64,000 bases of DNA from Neopestalotiopsis rosae (GCA_023078685.1 JALGAS010000008.1:124001-188000); one strand, 5' to 3'; shown: positions 10,137 to 21,879, numbered from the stretch's first letter. A program made the numbers and translations. Notes: generated by a model not told the origin, from the sequence alone.

Positions 10137-11522
10137 ATGGCTAGTGTATGCTCCATCCTACCGAGCCTTCCGCGCACAAGAAATCGCTGATCTAATGAAC
10201 AGAGTGCAGGCTCACATGGCATAGCCCGTACAATCCGAAAGCGTACCGAGGAGCAACGCCAGCAGGACCTGGAGAAGATCAAGAAGTACCAAGACTTGGA
10301 GCTTCAGATACGCGACAAGGTATGCACAGGAACTAGGAATTCATACCGGCACCCACACATGCGCCCTGCTCACCTCGTTTAGGCTACGCAGCAGGATTTC
10401 ACTGATCCTACACTCTTCGAACTGACCACCAAGCTTCTCCGGTTGAACCCCGAGTACTATACAATATGGAACGTCCGTCGACGTTGTCTAATATCTGGCT
10501 CATTGTCCAAACCGTCGGCTGGGTCATGGCCCTCGAAGGCGTCGCCGAATACTTCAGTGAGCGACACTACGAAACCGCCTTCCGCCGACTCCTCGCCCTC
10601 TTCCTCGGATGCGACCCCGCTCGACCCAAAGTTCCAACAAGCCACGAGGAGTGGGCAGAGTGGCTCAGTACATGATCAGAACGCTGCTAGTCAAGGAGAG
10701 AAGGACCTGAACACAAAGAATGACCTCGCCGTCTTACAGTCCGAGTTGCAATTCACCATTCCATTGCTGCTCGAATTTCCCAAGTGCTACTGGATATGGA
10801 ATCATCGCTCATACATACTGCACCTCTGCATAGCTCATCTCCCGATTGATGTCGCGCGCGATATCTGGACAGCTGAATTGGGACTGGTATCTAAGATGCT
10901 GAACAAGGACCAGCGCAATTTCCACGCGTGGAGCTACCGCCGCCAGGTGGTCGCGAAATTGGAAAGCACGGAGCTGCACGGACAGAGTATGGTGGAAAGC
11001 GAGTTCGAGTACACAACAAAAAAGATCAACAGTGACTTGAGCAACTTCTCCGCTTGGCACAATCGAAGCCAATTGGTCCTGCGATTGCTGGATGAGAGAG
11101 GGGCGGATGACGCTGCACGCAGACGCTTCTTGGAGACGGAATTGGATCTTGTCAGAGAAGGGCTCAACGTCGGACCAGAAGACCAGAGCCTGTGGTACTA
11201 TCATCAGTTCCTCATGTCGCATCTCCTCGATCACGTAGGCAGACCTACCATAGCACCAAACCTGACCAAGGAGGAACGACTGGCATATGCTGAGAAGGAG
11301 ATTGAGGAGATCTCTGATCTTCTGGAAGATTACGACGACGTCAAGTGGATCTACGAGGCACTTCTCGAATACAGCATCACACTCGATGCATTCAGGAAGG
11401 CGTGTGGCGATGCTGCGAGTGAAGTTTCATCTCAAGACGAATTCGTAGGTTGGCTTTCGAAATTGAAACAGCTCGACCCTCTTCGCAGAGGTAGATGGCA
11501 TGACGTCGAACAAGGCCTATAG
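10137..11522 (+). CDS. BET4: Rab geranylgeranyltransferase alpha subunit (type II)
   Basis: Alpha subunit of the heterodimer that, with Bet2 and Rab escort protein, geranylgeranylates Rab GTPases in the cytosol. Inferred exons are 10137-10143 (7-nt coding start exon), 10210-10319 and 10383-11522, giving about 418 aa. The N-terminus MASSHGIARTIRKRTEEQ fits the family, which usually opens with a short 'HG..R' segment. Prenyltransferase alpha (PPTA) repeats are visible: LNPEYYTIWNVRRR, FPKCYWIWNHRSYIL, DQRNFHAWSYRRQVV, LSNFSAWHNRSQLV and EDQSLWYYHQFLM. A Ser/Thr/Pro-rich insert (about 80 aa) separates the first two repeats; it is open in frame and I see no convincing intron. The tiny first exon is the weakest point; the rest is secure. 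Confidence 0.9.
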
Positions 11523-12031
11523 AACCTGTAGCACCGAATACGACTGCTCGGTTTGACATACTTAATATACGACAGATGCTTTTCTTCAAGCATGAGAAGA
11601 CGTCCAATGCTGGCCCAGCGTTCCTGGCGAGGAGTAGAACACGAGCCTACCTTTTTATAAGGTGGCTGCGTCTCTTCCTTCCCTCTTTCCTGGCACAAGT
11701 GTAACAACAAGACTGGACTCTATCCGTGATGTCACTGAATGCCCCATGTCGCTTCCAAGTCTGCTGCCTGAAACTTCATGTAATTCTTCAGAAACAGCAC
11801 GTGCAGCTCCTACAGTTAACATGTATGAGTGGTCATCTCTACCCTACAACTCCTCCTTTTCCCCCCAGGTCCATACAGGATTGCATCCGCGACAGGACTG
11901 GTGAGTATGGTCAATAGCTCCCATCTTGTTCGCGTCTATGACTGCCGAATTCGTTGGTGCACAATCACCATTCGTACTCATTCTTTCGTTTCAATCTTAT
12001 CCATTATCGATATCTTGTGTACTTGGTCAGA
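11523..12031. other. BET4-AMA1 intergenic region
   Basis: About 500 bp between two plus-strand genes: the 3' end of BET4 and the pyrimidine-rich leader of the AMA1-like gene. No gene seen. Confidence 0.4.
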
Positions 12032-15000
12032 ATGGACGACCAGCATGAGGAGAACAGGAACTTTTCAGTATGCTACGGGCATAAGCCTCCTCCTCTTCCC
12101 GATTCCCGCCCTCGGTCTCCCGCACAACTCAAGATTAAACGACGCAGACCACAACCGTTAGGATGCAGCGACGACGAGACGGCGCTGCTCGCCACGCGTG
12201 AAGCAAGACGCTTTTCGTCAATGTCATCAACCCGAAGATTGGCGTCTCACACTTACGATGGAACCGAAACTTGTCTCGTCGAAAGGCGACGCCTAGTAGC
12301 TGCAGATGTTTACCTTGACGGAGCCCAGTCGACTTCAAGCTCTTCAGGCAGTGAGGCTCCGGATGATGATGCAGGTCAGCCCCCTGTCGTGCATAACGAA
12401 ACAACCATCACTAATACTCGCAACGTCGGCCGCCGCCCGAATATGCTTACGGCATTATGGTCAGATTCTGAATTCAGTCGACGTCGAAATCGCAGGCAAG
12501 CTCTGACCGAGGAATCTCCTTTCACGCGAGGCGGGCTCACTCGGGTCTCTGATCGATTCGTCCCAAGTCGAGAGTCATCAGGCCTAATGGCAGACCGCTT
12601 TCGGACGGTCAAGGACTCTAACAGACTGTCGACATCTGAGCGAATCGTTCGAAACGAGGCTGCAATGCCAGATCCCTTTATACCCAGGTCGCAGCGGTTT
12701 GCAGCCGCCAGGCCTACACTACGAGGCTCGCGCTCAGATGGAAGTGACAGGCGAAACGGTGAGCCAAGTGGCTAAAAGTCTGCTCACTTATAATGCTGAT
12801 AGTCATAGGGACTACAGTGGGTATCTTGCCGCGCAATGCCGTCACCCTCAACCCCGTGGAGCGTCAAGTAAGTGTCATTCGCAGTCCTCACGCACTTGAC
12901 TTGCTTGGCTGTAATGAGAACAAGTTCTGACTCCCTTGGAAGGTCAGTGCCGGTGCTGTCTGGTCAGTTGGTGGCACCGCGCCTGGAACGATTGCCGTTG
13001 ATGGTGGACGTGGTCGCTTTCTGGGCAGCGGGACGACTGCGCCGCTTTACGCGATGCCGTTCACGAGGTTGCGGCCAAAATCAGAGGAACACCAGGACAA
13101 GCACGAAGGAAGACTTGCGCAAGCCTTGCAGATAGATCCAGTGCAGCGAATACTTGGCAGCGAATCTTTTCCAACCTTCCCCCGATCCCAACGTAATCGC
13201 AAAGCACGACCGCCCTTGAATGCTACCAAAACCAATTGGACAGGAACAGAGTGGTTGAATGATGGACAAAAGGCTGGTATGTCTCGTGGGCTGTATCTTG
13301 ATTCTATCGCTAAGAGTTGACAATCAGTGAAACATGTCAGAGAGCAACGGGTACTTCCCAGAGCCCCTTTCAAGTGAGAACTTTGGCTTCCATTGTATTA
13401 TCTTTTATTTGATTGCTGATCGTTCCTAGGATCCTTGACGCACCTGGCCTCCGTGATGACTTCTACTGCTCAATCATGGCTTATTCTCCGACATGCAATG
13501 TTCTTGCCATTGGCCTTGGCAGTCTGTTGTATGGTTGGTCCGAGACGACTGGCGTGTCGCTCTTGAATGCGGGACCCAAGGATGGATCTTGGCTTACATC
13601 GGTATCGTTCTCATCAGAAGAGGGCGGCAAATCCATACTGGTTTTTGGACGCTCAAATGGTCACATCGGCTTGCTCTCTTTGTTTGACAGTATGCTACCT
13701 CGCTTTGAGGCGCAACATCAAGAACCAATTGCATGTCTCAGTTGGCGTCCGGTCACTACGACCCGACCGTCCATGAACCCTTTCAACCCAGGAGTCCCCA
13801 TCCCGACCGAGGACCTGCTAGTTGGAGAAGAAGCCGGTGATGTCTACTACTACTCTGTTGAGTGGCCCGGCGGTTAGGAGGTCGCCCGCGACACATGGCC
13901 TGGAGCTATGACATTACTGGCTCGCATCCAGGTACATACACAGCAGATTTGTGGTCTAGCTTGGTCCTTGGACGGCGAGCAGTTTGCTACGGGTGGCAAT
14001 GACAACTTATGCTGCCTCTTCAGTGTCGACAAGATTCTAGGGTCCGAGGATGAACAAGATGATGTGAAGATCGAGACTGAGCCAATAAGTCCCATTCGAT
14101 CGACAAGTCCTACAGTCCCTGAGAAGATTCAGTCGAGTATCTTGGAGGAAGAGCCATACAAACAGGTTCCAACCACTCTCAATCCACAAGCACCCGAGTT
14201 TACGCCGATCAACAGATTGACAGCAAATACTCCATGGCCATCGTGGCTCGATGAATCAATGGCATCCATACAGCTGCCATATACTCCCCGATGCACCACT
14301 TGGGAACACAATGATGATGGTAATAATGACATAGTATCACATATGCTTCCACCAACACCTCCGCATCCTCCAGTGAAGACATGGCGGGCTTCGTCAGCTG
14401 ATCAGACGTGGCACCATCACGCCGCAGTCAAGGCCATAGCTTTTTGTCCGTGGCGTCCTCACCTGATCGCAACGGGTGGCGGTTCGAACGACAAGATGAT
14501 ACACTTTTTCCACACCACGTCAGGTGCAGTTTTGGCAACAATTGCCGTGAGTGCTCAAGTCACAAGTCTCAACTGGAGTATAACTCGAAGAGAGATCGCA
14601 GCTACCTTTGGTTATGCCCAACCTGAGCATCCAGTGAGAATTGCAGTATTTAGCTGGCCAGATTGCAAAATGGTGGGGAGTGTTAAATGGGATGGCGAGC
14701 ATCGAGCGCTTTTCGCAGTCACGTACCCTGGCAGTCCGACGGTACGTTTATCGCTGGGATCTAGCGGCATTGCTCTGGATGATGCGGAGTTACCTTCAGG
14801 GAGCCCTTTGGAGGATGGAAACCGTGAATCAGGAAGCCAAGAGGCCAGCGCGCGCAATGATAACCGACGCAAAACGGGCCGAAGAAACAGAGAGATGGGA
14901 GAAGGCTGCCTGATTGTTGCAGCAAGCGATGAAAGCGTCAAGTTTCATGAGATTTGGGGCACTTCTCGTGGACGATCCGTCGCTGCTACAGGACCTGGTG

Positions 15001-15068
15001 CTCTCGGCGGAAGCGAGATCATTGAAATGGCTAAGGGCATCGACAAGGATGGAGACATTATACGCTGA
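12032..15068 (+). CDS. AMA1: meiosis-type APC/C activator, Cdc20/Fizzy family, with one in-frame UAG
   Basis: WD40 activator of the anaphase-promoting complex, of the meiosis/sporulation type (Ama1-like), acting in the nucleus. Exons: 12032-12758, 12809-12867, 12943-13276, 13328-13373 and 13430-15068. All four introns have good GT..AG ends, and the frames join (for example PFK|ILDAPGLRDDFYCSIMAYSP). A C-box-like DRFVPSR is at about residue 174. The propeller starts with LLYGWSETTG, and the protein ends in Ile-Arg, the IR tail by which Cdc20-family activators dock on the APC/C. Codon 538 is TAG (13875-13877), in EWPGG*EVARDTWPGAMTLL. The frame is unchanged on both sides and all downstream blades are intact (HTQQICGLAWSLDGEQFATGGNDN). 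Read as Trp, the protein is 934 aa; terminated there, it is 537 aa and lacks most of the propeller. The stop may be recoded by A-to-I editing (see findings) or be a recent nonsense mutation. Confidence 0.88.
13869..13886 (+). other. hairpin presenting the in-frame UAG of AMA1
   Basis: GGCGG (13869-13873) can pair with UCGCC (13882-13886): four Watson-Crick pairs and one G-U. The 8-nt loop is UUAGGAGG. The A of the in-frame UAG (13876) is the third loop base and has U at -1 and G at +1. Fungal A-to-I editing sites are known to favour U at -1 and hairpin loops. Pairing was done by eye, with no energy calculation. Confidence 0.5.
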
Positions 15069-16480
15069 TACGTCGCGATCCATTTCATAGCTTTGGCGCG
15101 CAATCTTCTTCTGTTGGCCAAGAAAGAATGGCGGAGAGGGCGGCAGGCCTGGCCTAGCTTAGTATGAAACTGAGACACAACGCAATGGGTTGATTGCAGT
15201 CATCAAGATGCATGAGTAGCTATAGCCAGAATGATAATACAGAGATCCGACCTTTATGATTAGAGCTTAATGTTGTTGTTGTTCTCGATTCAGTTCTTGT
15301 TCCGATCATAGCCTTGGCTCAGTACAAGCGAGACGTAGAACAGGTAGAAATACGAGGCATCAACAGGATCAGAAAGCCCGCATTAGTTATGCAACAGCTG
15401 CAACGAAACCGCCTTTATGCGCCAATAGCATATTTGTTGCTCTTGATCAACAACATATCGCGTTGCCCGAGACTCTATCGAGACTCAGCCTCCTGAGGGT
15501 TCATCAAAAGGCTACGGGCAATCAATCATCTCAACTAAGGATCCAGAACAAATTCGCAAATTACCCTGCAGTATGACGCACATGCTGCTCTGCACTCATT
15601 AGTGCAGACCCTAATGACTGAAAGGCATTCTAATGCCTAGACAAATCAACCGAATGCTTCAAAACGAAAATATTCTCGACTGACGTGCTGGCTTTTAGTC
15701 AACTTTGACAAATGAACCAGGACATAATGACAGTGGGGTTTGGTGGTGACTTCTATTGCTACTTCCAAGCTTTTCAAAGTCTGGAAGTTTTATGCATGCC
15801 TAATTTGCAATTTGCATATGATCATAGTCATGCAAAAGTGCTTGTCGTGCAATTTTTTTTTTTTTTTTCGCGTGTAAGCAATCAGTACTAAGACAATAAT
15901 TACTAAAAAGAGCATCTGAAGCATTGAGAGAGGGTGGCGTTGACCGCTATCATCAATGGCTGGGAAAGGATTGCCGCTAGGGTCTGCGCGTGGTCATATG
16001 TTTCTTTGATGAGCTCGATTCTCGAGCGTCGGTGCCGTTATGCAATGCCTTGAAGTGATGGCGAAGGCAGAGGAATGGAACTAGGGGAAGAATTTTGGCA
16101 GAAAACCCGCAAGGAGGATCCCTCGTCAGTCTGCTCCTGTCTGCCTCTGTTCCAACCTTAACCATCTTCCACTGCATGTCAACACGTGAAAGCCGACTAA
16201 TCTTCTCGTTTTTCATTATCGCAAGCGGATAGAAGAGCCTTTGGTCCTCATAATTGATGGAACCGTCCCGCGCAAATGAACGACGACAGTCACGCGTGGT
16301 AGTCTCGGCAAAGGTCATCCTTACCTGTTGCCTGCAGTCCTTAATCGGTAAGAGAGTACGAGGCAGAGATCGGAGAATTCAGGGTACGTCTAAAAGTAAA
16401 TCACACAGTGCTTGCAAGATGCTGGATGATATGCCAGCACACGGACTCCTCTGCAGCCCACTGTTTCACCATCGACAGAC
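15069..16480. other. intergenic region left of the MITE
   Basis: AT-rich intergenic DNA with a T16 run at 15853-15868. The ORFs here (for example 15977-16318 minus) have no family signature and I do not call them. Confidence 0.4.
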
Positions 16481-16482
16481 TA

Positions 16483-16746
16483 CAGAGGTTGCTCCCAAAA
16501 GTCATGAGCGCCCCCACTTTTATTCTGCTAGAGCTGCCAGGTTTCGGCGGCTTGAGCTGCAGCTGGGATGCAGGTGGTGCTGCCAGCACCCCCTAAACGG
16601 GGAAACTTACAGGGCCGCTTATAGCGGACTTCTGGCGCTTGACTAAGAGCTGCACCTGGTCCTCAGCCGGTAAACTATGCCAGCAGCTGCAGGAGTATAC
16701 CTTGTAACAAAGTGGGGCCGCTTATGACTTTTGGGAGCAACCTCTG
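16483..16746. mobile_element. MITE with 38-bp terminal inverted repeats and TA target duplication
   Basis: Non-autonomous DNA element of 264 bp. The left end (16483-16520) and the inverted right end (16709-16746) both begin CAGAGGTTGCTCCCAAAAGT and match at 36 of 38 positions by eye. It is flanked on both sides by TA (16481-16482 and 16747-16748), the target duplication of Tc1/mariner-type elements. There is no transposase ORF, so it must be mobilised in trans. A copy of the GGCCGCTTAT sub-repeat also occurs internally near 16613. No second copy was seen in this window. Confidence 0.85.
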
Positions 16747-16748
16747 TA

Positions 16749-18060
16749 CAGATGCATCTGGACTACGGAATGTATTATGCTAATGGGTAATCGGACATGA
16801 TTACTTGTCTTCGTTTGCTGAATATTATGACATTATACCTCTTTCGCAATCTGTAGGAGTAGTCTTCGCTTCAAGGACAAATACACGCGTGCTTTTGAGT
16901 AGTTCCGGCAAATATGTACATGTGGTAAATGTACTATGCCAAGTGGTATGGAGGGGAGGGGGAATTTCCCTTCTCCACGCACGAGGTGAGTGATGAATGT
17001 TACGGGGAGTGCTGTGAAGCTTTTAGAAACAATGTTTCTAAGATTATCCGGGTGCAGATTGAAAAAGGCTTACCTACATGGGGGTGCAAATGACTCGTTC
17101 GACTACGACCAAGAATCTGTGTTCCGTAGACGCAAGCCATGTTCTACTTCTGCATACGCAAGAACGTCATCTAAACGTCCAATCTACTGTGTAGTATAGT
17201 AATACAAAGACCACGCTTTGACGTCTTTTGTGCTTCGTCCACTTATGGTAGCCACCTTTTAGCCTCAGCTAAGCTAGCGGTTAAGGCGGATCAGCCCGCC
17301 GTAGGACACATCTTCAAGCCAAAGAGGGACGATGATGTGGTGAGGCTGGCAGCTGGAGGCGAGGTTTGCAATGAAATGGTGCGAAAATGGGCGCAATGCT
17401 GCTGTTCATCTGCAAATCCTTGGAGGCGCAACGGTCGCGCACAGGGATTCAGATCCAGGTCTTGTCTCTATATCATTGGACCGCTTCCCTCCGCACCATG
17501 CACGGATCTGTCTGCTCCCGGCCGAAACGCCTCGATGTGGATGGCCAGCAGCCGCTAGGATCTTCCGGACCACGATAGAGGTGCATTCGCTCTCGCGCGG
17601 AAATCTCCCGGGGACCCTCGCTTCAAGCAAGAAACCCTGCTAGAATCTGCATCGAACAGGTCGACCGTTTACAATACACAGTACATACTACTATGCAGTA
17701 TGTACTCCATAGGAAGCAATGTTCAATGGATTTCTTCAAGCAAGGACTCTCCCGTCGCTTATTGATGGCCTGGCCCATCATCTGCCGCCATAAACGCGGG
17801 GAGCGATTGGGCTTTGACCCTCGTCGAGTCGATGCCAGTCCAATAACAGTAGGAGGTAGTATTTACCCATGCACTTCCCTGTCGACTCTTGTACTTCATT
17901 CTCCCACTACCAGGTGGTTGTTCCGTTTCTTTATTCGTCTCGTGTTTTTTTGACTTCAATCACCGGCTGTCAATGTCGCGATCGAGCCACTCCAACACCA
18001 AGCCTTGTGGTGGGAATCTTCGGGCCTGTAGGGAGTGCACATCACTTGGCAGCGACAACG
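16749..18060. other. intergenic region right of the MITE
   Basis: No gene supported. A short hairpin (GGCGG..CCGCC) lies at about 17286-17301. The ORFs at 17337-17643 overlap in three frames and look like chance. The last 150 bp are the pyrimidine-rich leader of the receptor gene. Confidence 0.4.
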
Positions 18061-19858
18061 ATGACTTCACTCCTTCCCGCTGACGGCAGCACGCTCGCTC
18101 CTTTGCCCGAGCCCCTTCGGAATAGTCTGATTGCCGTCACAACCTTGGCTCTGCTCTCTTTTGTGTCGACTACGCTGCTCGTCCTCTACATCACATATCG
18201 CCTCGTGAAATGGGACGTGGCAGTACAACAGACTAAGCAACAGGTTATAGAAGATGCAATGATCCGACAGACCGAAGTAGATGGTACCAATGATCTGTCT
18301 TTGGGTCTCGAGGAGCGACACTATGTTTATCTCAAGGCGAAACTGCCATCACCACCAAACAGCGAGCCCCCAACACCACGATTCGAGAAAGACCGAGTGC
18401 TGGAGGAGGTGAAAGACAAGAGATGGAATCCAATACTTATGCTCATTTATAACTTGCTTTGTGCAAACCTGATAGAAGCCATGGCGTTTCTATTGAGTGG
18501 TAAGTAGCGACGTATCATGGTTTTCCGTCTATCTATCTTCGGAGATTATAGAAACACATTTTGTCGTTTGTGGTGCTTTGAGAATTCAATAAACAAATGG
18601 AGCCGAGGACAGCATCGCTAATCCCGATTTATGTAGTGGTATGGGTGAAAAGAGATGGCATTTATGTGCCCACTGCCGCCTGCTGGGCGCAGGGTTGGTT
18701 TATGCAAGTCGGAAAGCTCGTGTGTAGTGGAATGTTGGTGCTCATCAGTAAGCCAAACTTTTCATCCAATCTCTCCAAGGCGAACCTATCAATATTCAAC
18801 ACGATGATGTGTTCATCCATGTTAATTTCGATACTGACCATGCACTGTAGGCGTCAACACATACACTACGATTGTACGAGGTTATAAATTACCTCGTATG
18901 CTCATTTATATCTTGACGGGAGCTGTTTGGGTCATCGCTTTCGCATTCCCCCTCATCAGTATATTGAGCACCCATAATGGGGTAGATCATGGTGGCTTTT
19001 ACTCGCGAGCCGGTGCCTGGGTAGGTCTTGTTCTTCTGGGGCATGTACGTGCTCACTTCAGGACTGACTGGTGGAAACAGTGCTGGGTCAACCCAGAATA
19101 CACCGTGTACTCCCTCTGGCTTGAATATTTCTGGATTTTTGTCGCCATGGCCGTCACGGTATGTCTTTTGACATGGGTTTTATTCTCGCTACAACGGAAC
19201 AAACAGTCAGCACGTCATTTTCCACAAGTTCTATGTGATTCCATGGAGTTGAGAGAGAAGAATGAACCACCTAAGCCGTCTGGTCATCATCCAGCATTTC
19301 TCATCTATCAGATCATCTACATCATCTGCACTGCGCCTCTTGCCATTAGTCGAATGGCTGCAATGACTGGAACCAAGTCAGGTTGGGTCTTTTACGGCAT
19401 CGCTGGTGCAATGATTGCGTCCCATGGTAAGTCACTACCGGCGTTGCCGAAAATATATGAACACCACTAACAGGTGTCTCACAATAGGCTGGTTGAATGT
19501 TCTTTTGTGGAGTACCACCATCATCTTTATTGGTGACCATGATATTCGTGAAACAGGCTTGGAAAAGTTTGCCTTTCTGAGAACACCACAAAGAGTGTAT
19601 GGTAACATGGTAATGGTTCAGGGTGGCAACGACACGGACGGGAATACAGCACGACGTTGGTGGCCACCACGCCAGGTACTAAGCGCCGCTGTAACAAGCT
19701 CGCCTCCAAATCAACATAGCCGACATGGAAGTCAGGAGTCGTTGCGAAGAAGTCGTTCTCTGGACCACAGCGTCATCGAGGTGGAGATTGAGGCCAAGGT
19801 CGTGGTGGAAGATGTAAAGCATAGCTATCCCGAACAAGGGAAAGAGACTGCCATTTGA
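18061..19858 (+). CDS. seven-transmembrane receptor-like protein (Git3/cAMP-receptor-like)
   Basis: Probable fungal G-protein-coupled receptor of the nutrient/cAMP-receptor-like type, about 498 aa. Exons: 18061-18499, 18637-18747, 18851-19426 and 19488-19858. Joins read LLSG|VVWVKRDGI, LVLI|SVNTYTTIVRGYKLPR and IASHG|WLNVLLW. Seven hydrophobic segments are visible: about 22-49, 124-146, then the DGIYVPTAACWAQGWFMQVGKLVCSG helix, MLIYILTGAVWVIAFAFPL, LEYFWIFVAMAVTVCLLTWVLF, FLIYQIIYIICTAPLAISRM and WVFYGIAGAMIASHGWLNVLLWSTTIIFI. The tail is Ser/Arg-rich (RHGSQESLRRSRSLDHS), as expected of a phosphorylated cytoplasmic tail. An unusual feature is a polar loop of about 75 residues between TM1 and TM2. 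Ligand unknown. The assignment rests on topology and the DGI..CWAQGW pattern. Confidence 0.75.
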
Positions 19859-20483
19859 GGAGAAGCTCCCTTGTCAAATAGTCCATCGAACCAATGTTGT
19901 GCGTAACAGATAGGCGCGAAACATGAATCTGCTCGCCTTCTCTTAAGCGCTTGCGTGACTTTCATTCGTCCTTTTCGCATGTGATGACTCGCCGCCAATA
20001 GAGCTTGTGAACGATGGCACAGTCATCTGACCTAAGCTTTCAAATGCAGAGAGGGGTGCTGTGTGCAGTCACGAAGCCAAATTTTCTCAACTAGTTGGCC
20101 CAGCGGAGGCGTCTTTGCGATCGGGGACACCAACATGTTTCGATCATTACATTTCATATTTATTGAAAGCCTTGAAAATAATCTGATAATGAGATGATTC
20201 AATTTCTTCTTGTTAGACTGAGTCTTATATACATATCTAAATGCTCCATATAGTCGCCATGCATGATAGTGATGTATGCTATGAAAACCCAACCCGCAAG
20301 CGCGATGCAACTTAAAACATATCAAAGACAAGCGAGAGTGGTATCTTAAGCGAGGGTCATCAAAACAAAGAGACAAGACAAAAGAGACGGATGCTTGCTC
20401 TCTCTCGCCACTGTGTAGTTTTGACAGATAGGAATGATTTGTGCTGATGTAGGTTCGTAAACATTGAACCTTTTGATGCCCAT
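19859..20483. other. convergent 3' regions
   Basis: Between the 3' ends of the receptor (+) and the glucanase (-). It is AT-rich, presumably UTRs and polyadenylation sites. No gene. Confidence 0.4.
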
Positions 20484-21879
20484 CTACTGGATGCCTCCGA
20501 GGACAATGTGCAGAAGTCGAGGGTCTGGGCCAGCTACAAGGCCGGCTGAGTTCTCGCCATCGGGATTGACGTCATCGTAGGAGAAGGCGTAGCCTTGTCC
20601 ATCAGTCTCGTACTGGTGGATGATACGAGAGTAGTGGTTGTTGGGGCTTGTCTTGTAGTAATCGCTGCTGGGCTGTTTAGGCTGAACACTTCCTCCACCT
20701 TGGAGGAATGTGCCACGATTGAATGCAGCGCATAGTCGTGGAACAACAGCCTTGTGGACTGCGTTATCACTGTCAAGGATGGCGAATGGACCAGAGTTGC
20801 AGCCAAAGATATCAGCAGCCGAGGGCTTGCTGTAGCTTCGGTTGTCGCCGTCGCAGAAGAGATTGTTGCCACCCTGGACACGGCACTGAACCAGGCCCGG
20901 GTCGGACTGCGTGTCAATGGTCAGAGCGTCGGACGTGTATTGAGTCCACTGAGGTTCACAAGTTAGTAAGGTTTCGTTACGGAGAAGACGGCTTCATGTC
21001 ACTTACCACCTGGTCAATGTATTGTTCGAAGTAATCCGAGAAAGCCTCTCCGTCGTCGCTCAGGTAGATATTAGGGGCAACGATCCTCAGAGGAGTGCCG
21101 TTATCGTCAGTTACACACAGGTCGCCCCACGGCTGCCCGTCGGTGTTGCTCTGCGAGACAAGGTCCTGGCAAATACCCGCAATGGCATCTGATTGGAGTC
21201 CCTTTCTGGTCTGTACTTCGCCGCTTCCCAACGTCAAGGTCATACCCATAACAAGACCAACGAAATCGACAAAGGAGAGGTTAGCCCAGAGGCCTTCCGC
21301 GAGGTAGGTTAACTCCACGAAGCCCCAGTTGATTCCGGTTGAGGGATCTTTGGGGTTAGCGAAGGAGGGCTCGACAAGTTGGATACCATCGGAAGCCACA
21401 GTGAAGAAGTTCAGTTCACCCTCTGCAATCCATACTCGTGCCGCGCTCAAGTATCCAGGTAGTGAGAAGGTGCTGCTGCTTCCAGCTCCACCCAGTGGTA
21501 GCTTGACGTTGTCGGTGATCTGAACAGGAGCTGCACTGCCATGAGGATCTGGATAGTACCAGCCCCCTTGAGGTGACAAGAAGACGACAGATCCGGCTGC
21601 GTTTCGACCAGTGATGTACGCATTGACGCCGCTTGCGCCCATGTTGTTGGTTATGGATATCTGAAAAGAGCCATTGGAAGTGCCATTGCCACTGGAAGTG
21701 CCATTTCCACTGGAAAGATTTGTTTGAGTCTTGACGGGGATAGCAGTGCCATTGACGGTGTTGTCTTCGGTGATGATGAGGTCGTTGACGGTGCCAGGTG
21801 TAGCCTTCATCGGCGCCGCAAAGCTAGATGCACAGAGCATCGATAGCAATGGTAGTACAAAGTCTTGCCTGAAATGCAT
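20484..21879 (-). CDS. secreted GH64-type beta-1,3-glucanase-like protein
   Basis: Extracellular protein of about 445 aa in two exons (21879-21007 and 20948-20484; 57-58 nt intron with GTAAGT donor), joined as IDQV|WTQYTSDALTID. The signal peptide spans residues 1 to about 21 (LPLLSMLCASSFA). Three near-identical NGTSSGNGTSNG-type glycine/asparagine/threonine repeats follow at about residues 55-70, and then the GH64 / thaumatin-like-protein domain. Family blocks seen are SITNNMGASGVNAYITG, ARVWIAEGELNFFTV, LVEPSFANPKDPSTGINWGFVELTY and, in exon 2, VVPRLCAAFNRGTFL. GH64 enzymes release pentasaccharides from laminarin-type beta-1,3-glucan, but many fungal members are uncharacterised. The gene ends in a real UAG, so UAG is not reassigned in this genome. 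Confidence 0.88.

Noticed and set aside
10466..10675. Overlapping 69-codon ORF in another frame of BET4
   Set aside because: The BET4 frame is continuous through the Ser/Pro insert and joins PPTA repeats on both sides.
13834..13877. A mini-intron (41 nt, GTGATG...GGTTAG) that would remove the in-frame UAG of AMA1
   Set aside because: It is shorter than any other intron here, has no branch site, is not a multiple of three and would delete the conserved DVYYYSVEWP strand; an in-frame stop fits better.
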